Of a stretch of DNA of 64,000 nt, positions 1 to 11,900 are shown in pieces. The notes under the pieces are model-generated. The model was not told the origin of the DNA. It made no database searches and saw nothing but the letters and a program-made list of their open reading frames with translations. The position numbers and the translations under genes are program-made. The stretch's first letter is position 1. Each line of letters opens with the position of its first letter. This DNA is from Actomonas aquatica (lineage in GTDB: Bacteria > Verrucomicrobiota > Verrucomicrobiia > Opitutales > Opitutaceae). The stretch lies in the NCBI RefSeq assembly GCF_019679435.2, contig NZ_CP139781.1, positions 2,852,001 through 2,916,000 of the forward strand. Reading direction: 5' to 3'.

Positions 1-373
1 CCGCATCCGGGCCATCGGTGCCCCACGTGGCCGGTCGCACTTCGCCCACCGCCACCAGCGGATCGTCACTCAGCTCGTCCCAGGGCAAACGCAGCGCGAA
101 GGTGCCGCCGCCCAGCTCAGCCGAGGCCAATTGCAGCGGTCCATGCGCCATAGCTTTGGCGATCAAGCGCGTGGGGATGTCGCGAGTCTGCTCGCCGGCC
201 CGCAGCAAGGTTCGCGGGCCCTGGCCGTCGGCCTGCGCCGGGCGCAGCAGCATGACACAACTCGCGTCCAGCGCGGGGGCGGCCTGCCGCAGCCACTCAC
301 GCCAAAACTGCGGTTCGTCGCGCTGCGAGCTGGGTTGCAGCCAGTCGGAGACCTGCAGCGGTTTCAGGGCCAC
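1..373 (-). CDS. Partial protein of unknown function, next gene in the TolC/HlyD operon
   Basis: An open frame without stops runs off the left edge of the window. The likely start is a GTG at 373, which overlaps the stop of the upstream HlyD-type gene (GTGGCCCTGA), so the two are probably translationally coupled. The 124 visible residues begin VALKPLQVSDWLQPSS and contain a WREWLRQ helix followed by alternating hydrophobic strands (CVMLLRPAQ, FALRLPWDEL). No signal peptide or membrane segment is visible in this part. The pattern vaguely recalls a GAF-like sensory fold at the front of some large adaptor proteins, but that is a guess. Position in the operon suggests a role in the same export or envelope machine. 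The rest of the gene lies outside the window. Confidence 0.6.
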   Translation of the reverse strand, partial: MALKPLQVSDWLQPSSQRDEPQFWREWLRQAAPALDASCVMLLRPAQADGQGPRTLLRAGEQTRDIPTRLIAKAMAHGPLQLASAELGGGTFALRLPWDELSDDPLVAVGEVRPATWGTDGPDA

Positions 374-1236
374 TGGGCGGGCTCCTCCTCGGCCAGACTC
401 ACCCACCCGCGCAGTCCGGGCTTAAAACGTCCGGCGGTATTGTCGACCCGGGCTCGTGCGCGCATGAGCCCGCTGGAGGGATCCACCAAGGGATCCACAA
501 ACACGATGCGACAGGGCAACACCACATCGACCAGCGGCACCCGCACCCAAACGGTGTCCCCCACCTGTAGGGTGAGACCCTCTTCCGGATGAACATAAAA
601 ACGAGCGTCGAGCTGCGACTGATCCACCAACGCCAGCAAAGGTTCACCGCGTTCGACGTATTCGCCGGCCTCGTGATGGCGCACCGTGACGACACCGTCA
701 TGCACCGCACGCACCAGCCGGCGACTGAGTTGATCGAGGGCTTCGGCGAGTTCGATCTCGGCCACGCGTTGTTCGATCTCCTTTTCCAGCTTCTCCGTCT
801 CACTGGTCATGTCGTCGGCAAAGAGTTGGGCGGTGCCCTTGGCATCAAACTCACGCTTGCGCAGAACCTCCTGCGCACGTTCCACCCGCAAATCTTCCTG
901 CGCATGGACAAAGGTCACCAAGAGCGCGTCGGCTTTCACCGTATCGCCCTCGTCGACCGCGATGGATTCGATCACGCCGTCGACCGGTGCGCTCACCACC
1001 ATCGAACGCACGGGCTCGAGCACGATCTCGATCGGCGGCGCCGCGACGGCGCCAGCCGCGATTCCTATCCCGGCCAACAGGAGGGATTTTTTACAGAAGG
1101 AAACGAAGGTAAGGAAGGAAGACTCTGGTAGCCCTCTTTGCTTTCTTTGCGGCCTTGGTGTGAAGACCAGCGTCGGTGTGGCTCTACTGGCCTTCGTTTC
1201 CTTTGGTGAAAAAAAATCCATCGGTTGGCCTCTCAC
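364..1236 (-). CDS. HlyD/RND-type periplasmic adaptor (membrane fusion protein)
   Basis: The protein would bridge an inner-membrane pump and the TolC-family channel encoded just upstream. After a hydrophobic signal segment (residues 49-66, KKSLLLAGIGIAAGAVA) comes a lipoyl-like half (VVSAPVDGVIESIAVDEGDTV), a coiled-coil hairpin rich in E/K/R/L (about 110-175), a second lipoyl half (VHDGVVTVRHHEAGEYVERG) and a beta-barrel region ending WVSLAEEEP. The start is uncertain. A GTG at 1236 overlaps the TolC stop and an ATG lies at 1221, but residues 5-47 are encoded by a palindromic repeat element (1085-1225). The native start may therefore have been displaced. At 290 residues it is short for the family. 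Confidence 0.82.
   Translation of the reverse strand: MRGQPMDFFSPKETKASRATPTLVFTPRPQRKQRGLPESSFLTFVSFCKKSLLLAGIGIAAGAVAAPPIEIVLEPVRSMVVSAPVDGVIESIAVDEGDTVKADALLVTFVHAQEDLRVERAQEVLRKREFDAKGTAQLFADDMTSETEKLEKEIEQRVAEIELAEALDQLSRRLVRAVHDGVVTVRHHEAGEYVERGEPLLALVDQSQLDARFYVHPEEGLTLQVGDTVWVRVPLVDVVLPCRIVFVDPLVDPSSGLMRARARVDNTAGRFKPGLRGWVSLAEEEPAQWP
1085..1225. repeat. Palindromic MITE-like element inside the 5' end of the hlyD-type gene
   Basis: A perfect 13-bp inverted repeat, AAGGAAACGAAGG at 1097-1109 and CCTTCGTTTCCTT at 1191-1203, encloses about 80 bp. The enclosed sequence includes CTTTGCGGCCTTGGTGTGA, which resembles non-coding repeats scattered in many Opitutaceae-type genomes. It lies between the TolC stop and the signal peptide of the adaptor. 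It stays open in the adaptor frame, so the gene may now start inside or ahead of it. Confidence 0.6.
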
Positions 1237-2792
1237 TGCATCAGGGCGTCGAAGGGCGCCATGATGTTGAGTCCGCGGTGGGTCGCGGCCGAGTCATCGC
1301 GGGTCACCTCGATGCCATGGTGGGCGAGCAGGCGGCCGCTCACGGAGTGCAGCTCGGTCACGGCCTTGGTGAGGTCGACGCGGGCGGCGAGTTCGCGGGT
1401 GCGGGAGTCGGCCAGGCGTCGTTGCAATTCGGATACCGCAAAACCGGAAGTCTGTCCGTTCTCAAGACGGGCGCGCTCGAGGTTGAGGCCCTCCTCGGCA
1501 AAACGCACCGACTCGCGGGCCGTGGCGAGGCGTTGCCCGAGGACTTCGAGACGACTCACCGCGTTTTCGATCTCGATCGAAATACGTTCTTCCAACTGAT
1601 CCACGCGCAGCTCGGCCTGGCGCAGGCGCAGGGCGGCGGCTTGGGACTTGGCGCGGCCGTCGCGACGGCTGAGAGGAACCGTCACGCTGAGTCCGCCGCT
1701 CCACTGCGGTTCATCGGCCGAGTAGGCGCGGTCGATGGCATCACCGTAATCGCCCGCAAGACCGTAAAGGCCGTAGGAAAAATGTAGGTCGAGCTGCGGC
1801 AGCGCCTCGTTGCGGGCGGCCGCCTGGCGAATCGACTCCTGCCCTACCCGCTCGCGAGCGAGCTGAAAGTCCGGCCGCGCTTCGAGCGCAGCGGGGAAAA
1901 ACTCGGCCTTGCTGAAGACCGGCGCGGATTCGAGCAGCACGGCGTCGACCGTGGGCAACGAGGTCACACCGCTGGCCGAGGTCGGCAACGCGAGCAGGCG
2001 CACCATCTCGAGCTGACGCTCGCGCAGGAAGTCGCGGGCTTGGATGAGTTCCTCGTTGGCCTCGGACACGCGCACGTTGGCTTCGGACACATCCACCGGA
2101 CTCAACATGCCGAGTTCGCGACGACGGTTGGTTTCGTTGAGAAACTGATCGGCCACGCCAACGGCGCTTTGCTTCACCGCCACGTTGGCTTCGGCGTAGG
2201 CGAGATCGTAGAAGGCATTAAGGACCTCGACACACTTGTTGTTCACCATGATCTCGCGAGTGCGTTCGGTGATGAGCAACTGGGCGCGTGCGACGCGCAG
2301 GTTGGCGAGGTTGGCGGCTTTGCCGAATCCGCGCAGCAGAGGCTGGCGCAGGGTGATCCCGCCGAAGGCATCAAACTCCGGCGAGAAGAGTGCATTGGGC
2401 AGGCCGGAGCGGTTCACGGAGTTGTCCAGTTCGCGCATCTGCAGCGACACCTCGTAGGTCGTGCCCCACGGGAGTTTGCCGCCCACGCCTCCCCGCATCA
2501 CCACGTTCTCTTCTTCAAACAGGCGCTGCTGGAGCGCGGCAAAATCGATCGAGTTCTGGGACTTGCGGTTGTCCTCGTAGTTGGCCTCGGCGAAGGCGGA
2601 CGGCAGGAACGCGGCTTCTTCCACGAGGATCTCCTGCGCCGCGATCTGCGGCGTGAGGGCTTCGACCTGGAGGTCAAAATTGGCGGAGAGCGCGCGCTCC
2701 AAAGCGGAGCGTTCGGTCAGGGGAACCTGCGCCAGGACGGAGGCGGTGAGAGCAGTCGCCAATCCGCTGGCGACAGCGTGTTTAAGTGTCAT
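1233..2792 (-). CDS. TolC-family outer membrane efflux protein
   Basis: This is the outer-membrane exit duct of a tripartite exporter. The 519 residues begin with a signal peptide (LATALTASVLAQ). Two related halves follow, each with long amphipathic alpha-helices and short strands (VLNAFYDLAYAEANVAVKQ; RLRQAELRVDQLEERISIEI), which is the usual TolC layout. The motif TLRQPLLRGFG, typical of TolC-family proteins, is at about residues 148-158. Length fits the family (about 450-550). It is the first gene of an operon with the HlyD-type gene; its stop overlaps that gene's GTG start. It lies 139 bp downstream of the giant LEPR-XLL gene on the same strand, which suggests it exports that protein. No dedicated ABC component is visible in the window; it may lie beyond the left edge. 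Confidence 0.9.
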   Translation of the reverse strand: MTLKHAVASGLATALTASVLAQVPLTERSALERALSANFDLQVEALTPQIAAQEILVEEAAFLPSAFAEANYEDNRKSQNSIDFAALQQRLFEEENVVMRGGVGGKLPWGTTYEVSLQMRELDNSVNRSGLPNALFSPEFDAFGGITLRQPLLRGFGKAANLANLRVARAQLLITERTREIMVNNKCVEVLNAFYDLAYAEANVAVKQSAVGVADQFLNETNRRRELGMLSPVDVSEANVRVSEANEELIQARDFLRERQLEMVRLLALPTSASGVTSLPTVDAVLLESAPVFSKAEFFPAALEARPDFQLARERVGQESIRQAAARNEALPQLDLHFSYGLYGLAGDYGDAIDRAYSADEPQWSGGLSVTVPLSRRDGRAKSQAAALRLRQAELRVDQLEERISIEIENAVSRLEVLGQRLATARESVRFAEEGLNLERARLENGQTSGFAVSELQRRLADSRTRELAARVDLTKAVTELHSVSGRLLAHHGIEVTRDDSAATHRGLNIMAPFDALMQ

Positions 2793-2877
2793 GGGGGAGC
2801 TGGGTTAGATACTGGAAGCAGCGTTGCCCGGTATAAGGACAAGCCTCGACCTTAGCAGCCCGAATGCGATCGCACGA

Positions 2878-2894
2878 CCCCCTCCATGGGGGGG
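2878..2894 (-). promoter_or_regulatory. C-rich/G-rich dyad upstream of the TolC operon
   Basis: CCCCCTCCATGGGGGGG lies 86 bp upstream of the tolC-type start, in the gap after the giant gene. Read on the minus strand the core is CCCCATGGAGGGG. The same core with one change lies upstream of the giant gene (26308-26322), and a third version is at 52753-52765. It could be an activator site (the LuxR-type regulator at 26.4-27.2 kb is a candidate) or a hairpin in the leader transcript. No T run follows, so a simple terminator is less likely. Confidence 0.45.
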
Positions 2895-2931
2895 CCTTAG
2901 GAAGATCACCTACGTCGCGCGACGCAGCGGA

Positions 2932-5900
2932 TTAGAGACCGCGCAGGGCGCGGGGCTGCTCGAGGGCCTTGAGGCCGGTCGCGGCGGCCAAATCGGTCGC
3001 AGCGGCGGCGTGCACCACCCCGGTGGCGGCGCCGTGACCCGTGGTGAGCAAGATCGGTTCGCTCCCGGCCGTCGCATCGATCAGTGCGCTCCACCATGCA
3101 CCGTCTTCCGCCTCCCCGGCCTCGGCCGCGATCACGAAGTCGTAGGCGGCGGCGAAGTCGAAGGTGAGGCTCATGCGGCGTTGCAGGTCGAGCAGCTCCA
3201 CCGGGTTGCGGTTGTTGAGGTCGATCGCGAAGGAGCCGCTCGCCCACGCCCCGGTGAGGCCGAAGTTGAGTTCGCTCACGCGCACGTCGCCGAGACCGCT
3301 GGTGGCGAGATCGAAGGAAAGCGTTTTGCTGGTTTCGCCAGCCGCAAAGGTGAGTCGTCCACCGAGCGGGTTGGCCGCACTCGATTCGTTGGCTGTGAGG
3401 CGGTAGTTGAGCGCGAGCGACTGGGTGGCGGGATTGGAGAGGGTCACATCAATCTCGATACGCCCGTCCGTCGTGTAGCGCACTTCATCGGCCACCGTGA
3501 TGGTCGGGTAGGACACCACCGAGAAGCGGGTGGTCGCGCTGCCGTGAGCGTCGCTGCCGACCAAATCAAAGACGGCGAGACCACTCAAATCGGTGCGGGC
3601 GGTCAGCACGAGTTGGCCATCGCGGATGACCGCATCGACGGTGGGATTGGCGCCCAGCGCGGTGATCGCGTAAGCGGCGTCGCCGTTGGGATCGTCGAAG
3701 ATCTCGGCCAGGTCGAAGGAGACCGACTGCCCGGCGGTGAGCACCTGGTTGGGCACGGGTTGGGCGACTTGGACAACCGGATTGATGCCATCGAGGGACA
3801 GCACGAAAGCCTGTGTCGTGGACGCTTCGCCGTCGCTCACCGTCACGGTGAGGGTGGTCTCTCCGTTGTCAGCGAGTCCGGTGGGAACGACCAGCGTCCA
3901 CTCGCCGTTGTTATGCTCAAAGCTCACGGCGTCGGCAGCGACGATGCTCTCATCGCTGGAGGTGACGGTGAAGCTGAGATCGGACGCGCGGCTATCCTCG
4001 TCGGTGAGGGTCAGCGCGATGTGCGCCTCGTGGGCGCCAAGGGTGATCTGATCGGCGATGGCGGCCAACTCCGGCCCCACGGACGGGGTGAGCTGCACTT
4101 GGCTGCGCAGGTCGTCGAGCGCGTCGTCGCTGAATTGGTCGGTCACATCGTCGGCGGTGCTGCTGCCATTGCCGAGGGATTCGAGCGAGGTGTTCACGGC
4201 ATCGAGGAAGACGGCCTTGTTGGCGGCGAGGGCACGATCGACATCACCGCCGGCGGCGACCGTCTCGGAGATGTCCTGCGCGACGTTGCTCAAGACCGTG
4301 GCAGCGGCGGTGGCGACGGTTTCATCGAGGTCGCGGCCGGTGCGATTGCTCGCGCCGACGAGCACGGTGGCGACGGTCTGCGCGTCGGTGAGGTCGAGGT
4401 CGACGATTCCGTCGCCGTCGTTGGCATCGGCGATGAGCACCGAGGCGAGATGATCGATCACGGCGTCCTGCAGCCCGGCGTCGCCGTTGTTGCCGAGCAA
4501 GCCCGCACCACCGGTGACGAGACTGGAAAGCATGGCGCCGGCGCCCAGAGTGGCGCTTTCGGTGGCGGCCCCCGCTCCGGTGTCGGCGAGCGGGTTGAAG
4601 CTGTCGACATCCACATCGTCGGGCAGGTTGAAGGCATCGGCGATGAGGCCGGAGGCGTCGTCTTCGGACAGGCCTTGATCGACCAGCGAAACCTGCAGGG
4701 AAGTGAGCGGATTGATATTACCCTCGATGCCGCTGCCGTAATTGGTGGCGAGGCCGGCGGCGGCGACCGGGTTGGTGAGACCGTTGTCGTTATCGGTGCC
4801 ACCGGTGATGACAAAGACGCCCTCGGACGGGTCGATGCGGCCATTGCCGTTGGTGTCAAACGGCGCGAGTCGGCCGAGGCGGGCGGCGGCATCGATGTCG
4901 AGTGGATCGGCAAAGGTGAAGATGCCCATGTCGTCCGGCGTCACCCGCACCTCGCCGGCATCGTAAACGCCGTTGCCGTTGGCGTCGGCAAAGACGAACT
5001 CCGCATCCACCACCGGCAGGCTGCCCTCCACGGCGGTATCGATGCGGGTGAGCGGCGCGCGGGCCCCGTAGAGTGCAAGTTCGAGTCCGAGAGCCTCAAC
5101 ACCGTCGAGCAAGCCATCGCCGTCGTCGTCGAAGACCGCGAAGGCCGTGCCCTCCACCAGCGGGTTATCGGTATCAAACGACGTTACTTCGTCAAAGCTC
5201 GCCACGACGTTGAGCTCACCGTCATCGAAGACGCCGTTCCCGTTGGCATCACGGTAGAGCAAGCGATCGTCGGCGGTTTGGTCGACCACCATGCCATTGA
5301 CCGCGTAGAGGCTGATTTCATCGGCGCTGAGCACGCCATCGCCATTCGTATCAAACGGCGTCAGCTGACCCAGCGGACGATAGGCCACCGTGACCTCCCC
5401 CTCGAGGACTTCATTGCCCTCGGCGTCAGGATCAAACGCGGTGGCAAAATCGAAGTTGCCCTCCTCGTCGGCCAGCGTGAACGGCTCACCCTCGTCGAGC
5501 ACGCCGTTGCGATTCACGTCGAGGAAGACGGTCGAGCCGCCCACATCGGACAGCCAGACACGGAAGCCGCCCTTGAGGCGCACATGCACCGTGAAGTTAA
5601 ACTTCCAGATGCGGATGCTCACATCCATGCGGCCGCTGTTCAGATCAATGGAAGCGCGGTAACTGGTCGAGGCGCTGTAGGTTTTCTTCCACCACAACAC
5701 TTTGAAGGTCTTGCGCGCCCAGGCGCTGCCGCTGGCCGTCGCCCGCGCCCGGTCGTGCCCCACGTCGAAGTAAATGTCGCCCCGCGCGCCGATATCGCCG
5801 CCGAAGTAGAAACCGATGTGGCCATCAACGCGCCAATGGCCGTTGCTGCTGTTGAAGTAACCGCTCACCGAACCGTTCAGCCCCCACATGCTGACCTTCG

Positions 5901-8900
5901 ACTGCGGCACCGAGATGTAGATGCCGCCATCGATGGAGCGGATGTTCAGCGCACCATCGATAAGCAGCGTGCCGCCCAGCACCACGAAGCGCACGCGATC
6001 GATGCTCAGCGACCACCCGTCGGCATTGGCGGAGAAGTGACCGCTGATGCCGGCGTAGTCACCCGGAACATACACCGTGCCACGCAGCGAGCCGCGAATG
6101 CCTTCGTGGTCGACGGTGATGGAAATATTGCCGACCGCGCCGATCGTGCGATTGCCCACATCCATCCGCGCGGTGCCGGTGAGGCTGAAGGTGCCGTCGG
6201 AGTGGATGTAACCGTCGAGGGTGAAGTTGGAATTGAGCCCCGGAATGCGGCTCTCGGCCGACATGCGATTGATCGCGATCTCCAAGACCCCGTTGCGTTG
6301 GCGCACGTTGAGGTCGCCGTCGAGCAGCATCAGACCGCCGAGCAGGACGAAGCGCGACGAGCCTTCCAAATCGAAGCCCGAAGAGTCGGCCGTGAGCGAA
6401 CCGGTGAAGCTCGCATAATCTCCCGGCACGTAGAGCTGGCCGCTGAACGATCCGGCAAAACCGTCCTGCGTGATGTGCACCGTGATGTCGATTTCCGCAC
6501 CGACGGTGCGGTTGCCCACCGTCAACGAGGTCGTGCCGGTGAGGGAGAACTGCCCGTTGGAGCGGATGTAGCCACTCACGGCGATGTGCGAGCCCAGTCC
6601 AGGCACACGAGACTCCAGGTCGATGTCATCGAAGGTGAAGCTCAGCGTGTTGTTGCGGTAGGAAATGCCCAGGTCGCCATCGAGCACCACCAGCGCGCCC
6701 AGCAGGGCAAAGCGGGAGCTCACCGCCAGATCGAAGCCATCGCAGTCGGCGGCGAAGGTGCCGGAGAAGCTGGCGTAGTCGCCCGGCACGGTGAGACGAC
6801 CGCTGACATCGGCGGAAACACCCTCGTCACGAATCACCAGATCGAGCGTGGCCGTGGCGCCCAAGGTATCGTTGCCCACGGCGAGCGAACTCTGGCCGGT
6901 CAGATAAAAGTCACCGTCAGCGTGAATGTAACCATCGATGCGGAAGGTGGTGTCCCAGCCCGGGATGCGCGACGTCACGTGAATGTTGTCGAGTGCGACC
7001 GAGAGTTCGCTGTTGCGCAGCGTCATGGCGAAGCCGCCGTCGAGGATGAACGCTCCGCCGAGCAAACCGAAGCGCGCTTGAATATCCAAGTCGAAGCCGG
7101 CGCTGTTGGCCGAGAAGCTGCCGCTGAAATCGTTGTAGTCGCCCGGCACATACAGGGTGCCGTCGATCGCGCCGGAAATGCCGGAGTCCCGCACGCGCAG
7201 GTCGACGGTGCCACTGACGCCCAACGTGGAGTTGCCGACACCGACATCGGCGCTGCCGCTGAGATCGAAGGTCCCGTCGGAGTTCACGTAGCCATCGAGC
7301 GTGAAGCTGGAGTCCCAACCCGGGATCCGGCTCTCCGCGCTCATGCGATTGATCGCAATCTCCAGCACGCCGTTGTGCTGGCGCACGTTGATGCCGCCAT
7401 CGAGCAGGACCAGACCACCGAGCAGCACGAAGCGCGCATTGCCTTCGAGATCGAAGCCGCTGGTGTCGGCGGAAAGACTGCCCGTAAAGCTGCCGTAGTC
7501 GCCCGGCACATACACGCTGCCGCTGAAGTCACCGGCAAAACCGTCCGGCGTGAGGCTCACATCGATATCGACTTCGGCGCCGACCGTGTTGGTCCCGACG
7601 TCAAACGAGGTGGTGCCGAGGATCTCGAAGTCCCCGCTGCCGTCGATGTAACCGCTCACGGTGAACGAGCCATCCAGCCCCGGCACCCGCGACTGCGCGG
7701 TCATTTCCGCGATGGTGAAGCGACTGCGCTCGGTGGTCTGCACCAGCGTGAACGAACCGTCCAGGAGCACGATGCCGCCGAGCAGCACAAAGCGGGTGGA
7801 GGCCGAGATCTGGTAACCCGTAGCATCGGCCGCGAAGGTGCCGCTGTAGCTGCCATAGTCGCCCGGCACGTAGAGTGAACCGGAGACCGCGCCGGCGATG
7901 CCGTCGTTGTTCACGCGCAACTCCACGGTGCCGTCGGCCCCCAGCGTCGTGTCGCCGACGTCGAGCGTCATGGAGCCCTGCAGATCGAAGACGCCGATCG
8001 AATTGATGTGACCGCTTACGGTGGCGGTCTGCTCAATACCCGGGACGCGCAAGGTCAGCTGCACCTCGTCCAGCGCGAGACTGAAGATGCCCTCGGACAA
8101 GGTGGCTTCGAACCCACCGTCGATGCGCACGATGCCACCGAGCAGCACGAAGGCGGTTTCATCGACGGTCAGACGCGCCTCATCGGCGGTCATGGCAAAG
8201 GTGCCACTGAGGTGACCGTAGTCACCGCCCGGCACGTAAAGATCGCCGCTGACGGTTCCGGTGAGGCCAGTCTCGTTGTTCAGGTTCGCCTGCAAGGTGC
8301 CGAAGGCCCCGGCGAGGTCGCGGTCGCCCATGGCGAGGGTGAAGCTGCCGTTCAGGTCGAAGTCGCCGGTGGAGCTGATGAAGCCGTCGAAGTGACCGTC
8401 CATGCCCGGCAAGAGCGTCGCATCCATGTCGGCCCAGAGTTGCGCTTCGCCGTCGGTCCATTGGAAGGCCGCCTCGCCCGTGAGCTCAGTGAAGCCGAGG
8501 CGCAGGGTGGCGTCGACGAGGCCAACTTCGTAAGTGGACGGCGCCACCTCTTCCCAAACGCCGTCCCACGTGTTGATGCGGAGGTAGGCCGAGCCCTCGA
8601 GCGTCATGAAGGCGTTGTCGATGCCACCCCACTCGAGCGCGAGATTGGCCACAAACCCACGGTCCGGGTGAATGAACATGCGCCCATCCAGGCTCGCGGT
8701 GGCGCCAAAGAAATCGACCGTGCCCTGGGCGCTCATCGCAAACTCCACACTGTTGGCGGAGAGATCAAATTCGCCCTGCACGCTGAGGCCGCCGCTCACG
8801 TTGATCGCGCCGCTCATGTGCGTGCGCAGCATATTACCGGCTTCGATGGTGATCTCCGGCACGTCGATGCCCGAGGCACTGAAGGCCGCCACCGTCACCG

Positions 8901-11900
8901 CGTCGCTCATCGTGCTGGCCCGCAACGTCCACGTGCCGTCGAAGTCGATCCCCGGCACGCCGTCGCCGCCCGTGAGCGAGAGGTCGAGGTTGGTCACCAC
9001 CCCGTCTTCGCCGATGAGAATGAAGCCCGACGCGTCATAGGCGAAGGGGCGCCAGTCGCCGATCCCGATCGAGGCACTGCCATCGAAGGCGATCGCGCCG
9101 TAACCCTGCTCCCAGTCAACCGTGAGAATCGATTGGCCGGAAAGCTGGGCACCGAGCACATCGAAGCTCATCACCCCGGCGATACGCAGCGAATTGGCCG
9201 CAATGGTCAGACCACCCGCCTCCTGTTCGGTGTCGGTCGTATTGAGCGTCATGGTGACGCCTGCATCGTAATCCGGCGTCAGCTTCATGCCCGCGACGGA
9301 GAGCGAATCGGTGGAGCGCGTCAGGCTGTAGGCCCCCCAGACGCCGTCGCCGGTGATGATCATGTCCGCGACGACGTTGGCCTCAAAGAGCGTGAGTCCG
9401 TCAAAGTCGCCACTCGCCGGCAGGCCGACCGAGACGGTGCCGCTGTTTTCAAACGCCACGCCGCCGTCGCCCGCGTAGAAACGCTGGTTGCCCGTCAGCG
9501 AAGCGACCCCCACGCCGATCGCACCGGAGCGAAGAATCTCGATGTAGGACCCGGCGGCTAGCGCAACGTCGCCCGCCTGCTGGGCCGCGCCGGTGGTGTT
9601 GAGCAGGAGTTGAATCGATTCCTCGGCGCCGATCGTGCCGAAGTCGATGCCGAGCGCCGCGGCGGCATCGGTGCCGACCTGGCGATCCATGTCGATGGCC
9701 GCCCAGACGCCGTCGCCACCGACATGCAACGCACCGACCATGGTCGCGTTGTAGAGCGCCAGCTCGGTGCCCGGGATGCCGACCCACACCTCTTGGTCGA
9801 AGGTGATGTCGAGGTTTTGATCTTCCACGATCAGCGACATCGGACCACCGGAGCGCGCGATGCCGAAGTCGATCTCACCCACCGTATCGATGGCAAAGTA
9901 GTTGCCCGCCTCCAGCGCCACGCCAGCGATCTCACGCGCTTCGCCCGTGGTGTTGAGACGGAGCAAGAAGGATTGTTCGGCCTTAAACGGCAGCGTTACA
10001 CCACCGAGTTCGATGCGATCCGAGGCCAAACTCTGCTCCAGATCGATCGCGGCGATCGCGCCAGTTGAGTCGAAGCGGAAGCCGCCCGATTGGGCGAAAC
10101 GCGCCAACTCGCCGAGCCCCGGAATCGTGAGCTCCAACTCGGCCACACTCTGCATCTCAAACACACCGGCCGTATCGGCCTCGAAGCGGAACAGGCCCGT
10201 CATCGTAGCAATGCCGTAAGACATGCTGCCGCTCACTTCGAAGCGCGCGTAAACTCCGGCCTCCAGCTCGACATCGCCGAAGGTGTAGCTGTTACCGGTG
10301 GTATTAACCGCCAGGCGATACGACGCATCGGGTCCGACCTCCATGCCGAAGGCGTCGAGCTGGGCAAAGGTCGGCACCACCTCCAGCGCCGTCGCGATGC
10401 CGTCACGGTTGATGACCAAACCGCCGTCCACCGCGAAGTTGAAGAGCTGCAGGTCATCGCCGCCCGCGAAGCCCGGAATGCTGATGTCGACCTCGCTCTC
10501 CATCTCCAACAACAACCCCGTGCCATCGACGCGGAAGATGTAATCACCACTCGAGGTGAAGCCGCCGAGATCGATGTCACCGTGCGCCTCCACTTGATAG
10601 AGCGGACCCGCCGGCAACGTGAGATCGAAGAGCTGGTATTCGCTGCCCGTGGTGTTGATCACGAGCTGGTAGGTGAGGTCGGTGCCGAGATACTCGCGGA
10701 TGGCCGCGTCGCCGGCAGCGAGCTCCAGATCGAATATACCCGCCACGCCGTCGAGACCGAGGTTAAACGCCCCCGTCGCACTGAAGCTCAGCAGCGGGTC
10801 GCCTTCCGGACCGAGGTCGTAAGTGAACGATGTGAGCATGCGCGTGCGGTTGAGCGATCCCTCAATCGCGAAGCGTCCCGACAGGTCGATCGCGCCCACC
10901 GTCGCGGTGCCTTCCACCGCCAACTGCAGGATCGGCCCGGCCGGAATATCGCCCTGCTCCACCCCGGTGGTGTTGATCACGATCGAAGCCGAACCGGCAA
11001 AATCGAGCCCCGGAATATCCAGTCCCAGATCCTCCGCCGCGACATCGAGAGCGATGTCTTCCACGATGCCCGGGATGTCGAGGTTGATGCTGAAGTCGAT
11101 CGGCACCTCCAACAACACGGTGTCTTCGGCCCGCAAGACCAACGCCGCCGAAGCGGCAAACCCGATGCCGGTGGTCGAGGCGGTGAGGTCGTAAACGCCG
11201 CTCATCGACACATCGCCGATCTCCAGGTTGCCCTCCACCCGCACACGAGCGCCCAGGCCCGGCGGCACGCCATCCCGTTCGGTATGGGTGGTGTTGATAC
11301 CGAGCGTGTAGGTGGCGTCGGCACTGAAACCGAAACCGTATTGGTCGCGATTGTTGGAGCCCTCGGTCAGCGAGAGACTCGCGTAAAGGCCGGAGCCATC
11401 GAGGGCGAAGCTGCCATCGTAATCGAAGCTGTAGAACGTGATACCCGCGACCCCCAGCGAGACACTGCCGGTCGAGTCGATGAGGATGCTCCCCACGCCG
11501 ACCGAGAAGCCGTAGGTGCCGCTCAGGCGCAGCGCGCCGATCACCATGTCGCCCGAAGCCTCGACCCGGGCATACGGACCGGCCGGCAGGTCCAGTTCCC
11601 CCACCGTCTGCGCCGCGCCCGTTGTATTGATTTCCAAGCGGTAGCTGGCCTCCAACGAGAACCCGAGCGCGCCCGTATCCAGCCCCGCGGTCGGCAGGTT
11701 GATGGCGAAGCCGCCCCAGATGCCGTTCACGCTCGCGCTCAGCCCACCCACCACGTCGAAGGTCAGCAAGTTCAGGTCACCCACCGCGAGGTGGAGCGAA
11801 GCATCAAACGCGATGGTGAGACTCGTATCGAACAGACCCGCCCCATCGGACACCTCCAGGAAATAGCTGCCGTCAAACTCCAGTCCGCCAACCTCGATCT

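Noticed and set aside
2824-7878. Plus-strand open frame of 1684 codons opposite the giant gene
   Set aside because: It lies wholly antisense to the repeat gene, is low-complexity (Gly/Val/Glu/His rich), mirrors the codon bias of the real strand and has no domain. Similar long antisense frames (for example 15565-18381) occur along the whole gene.
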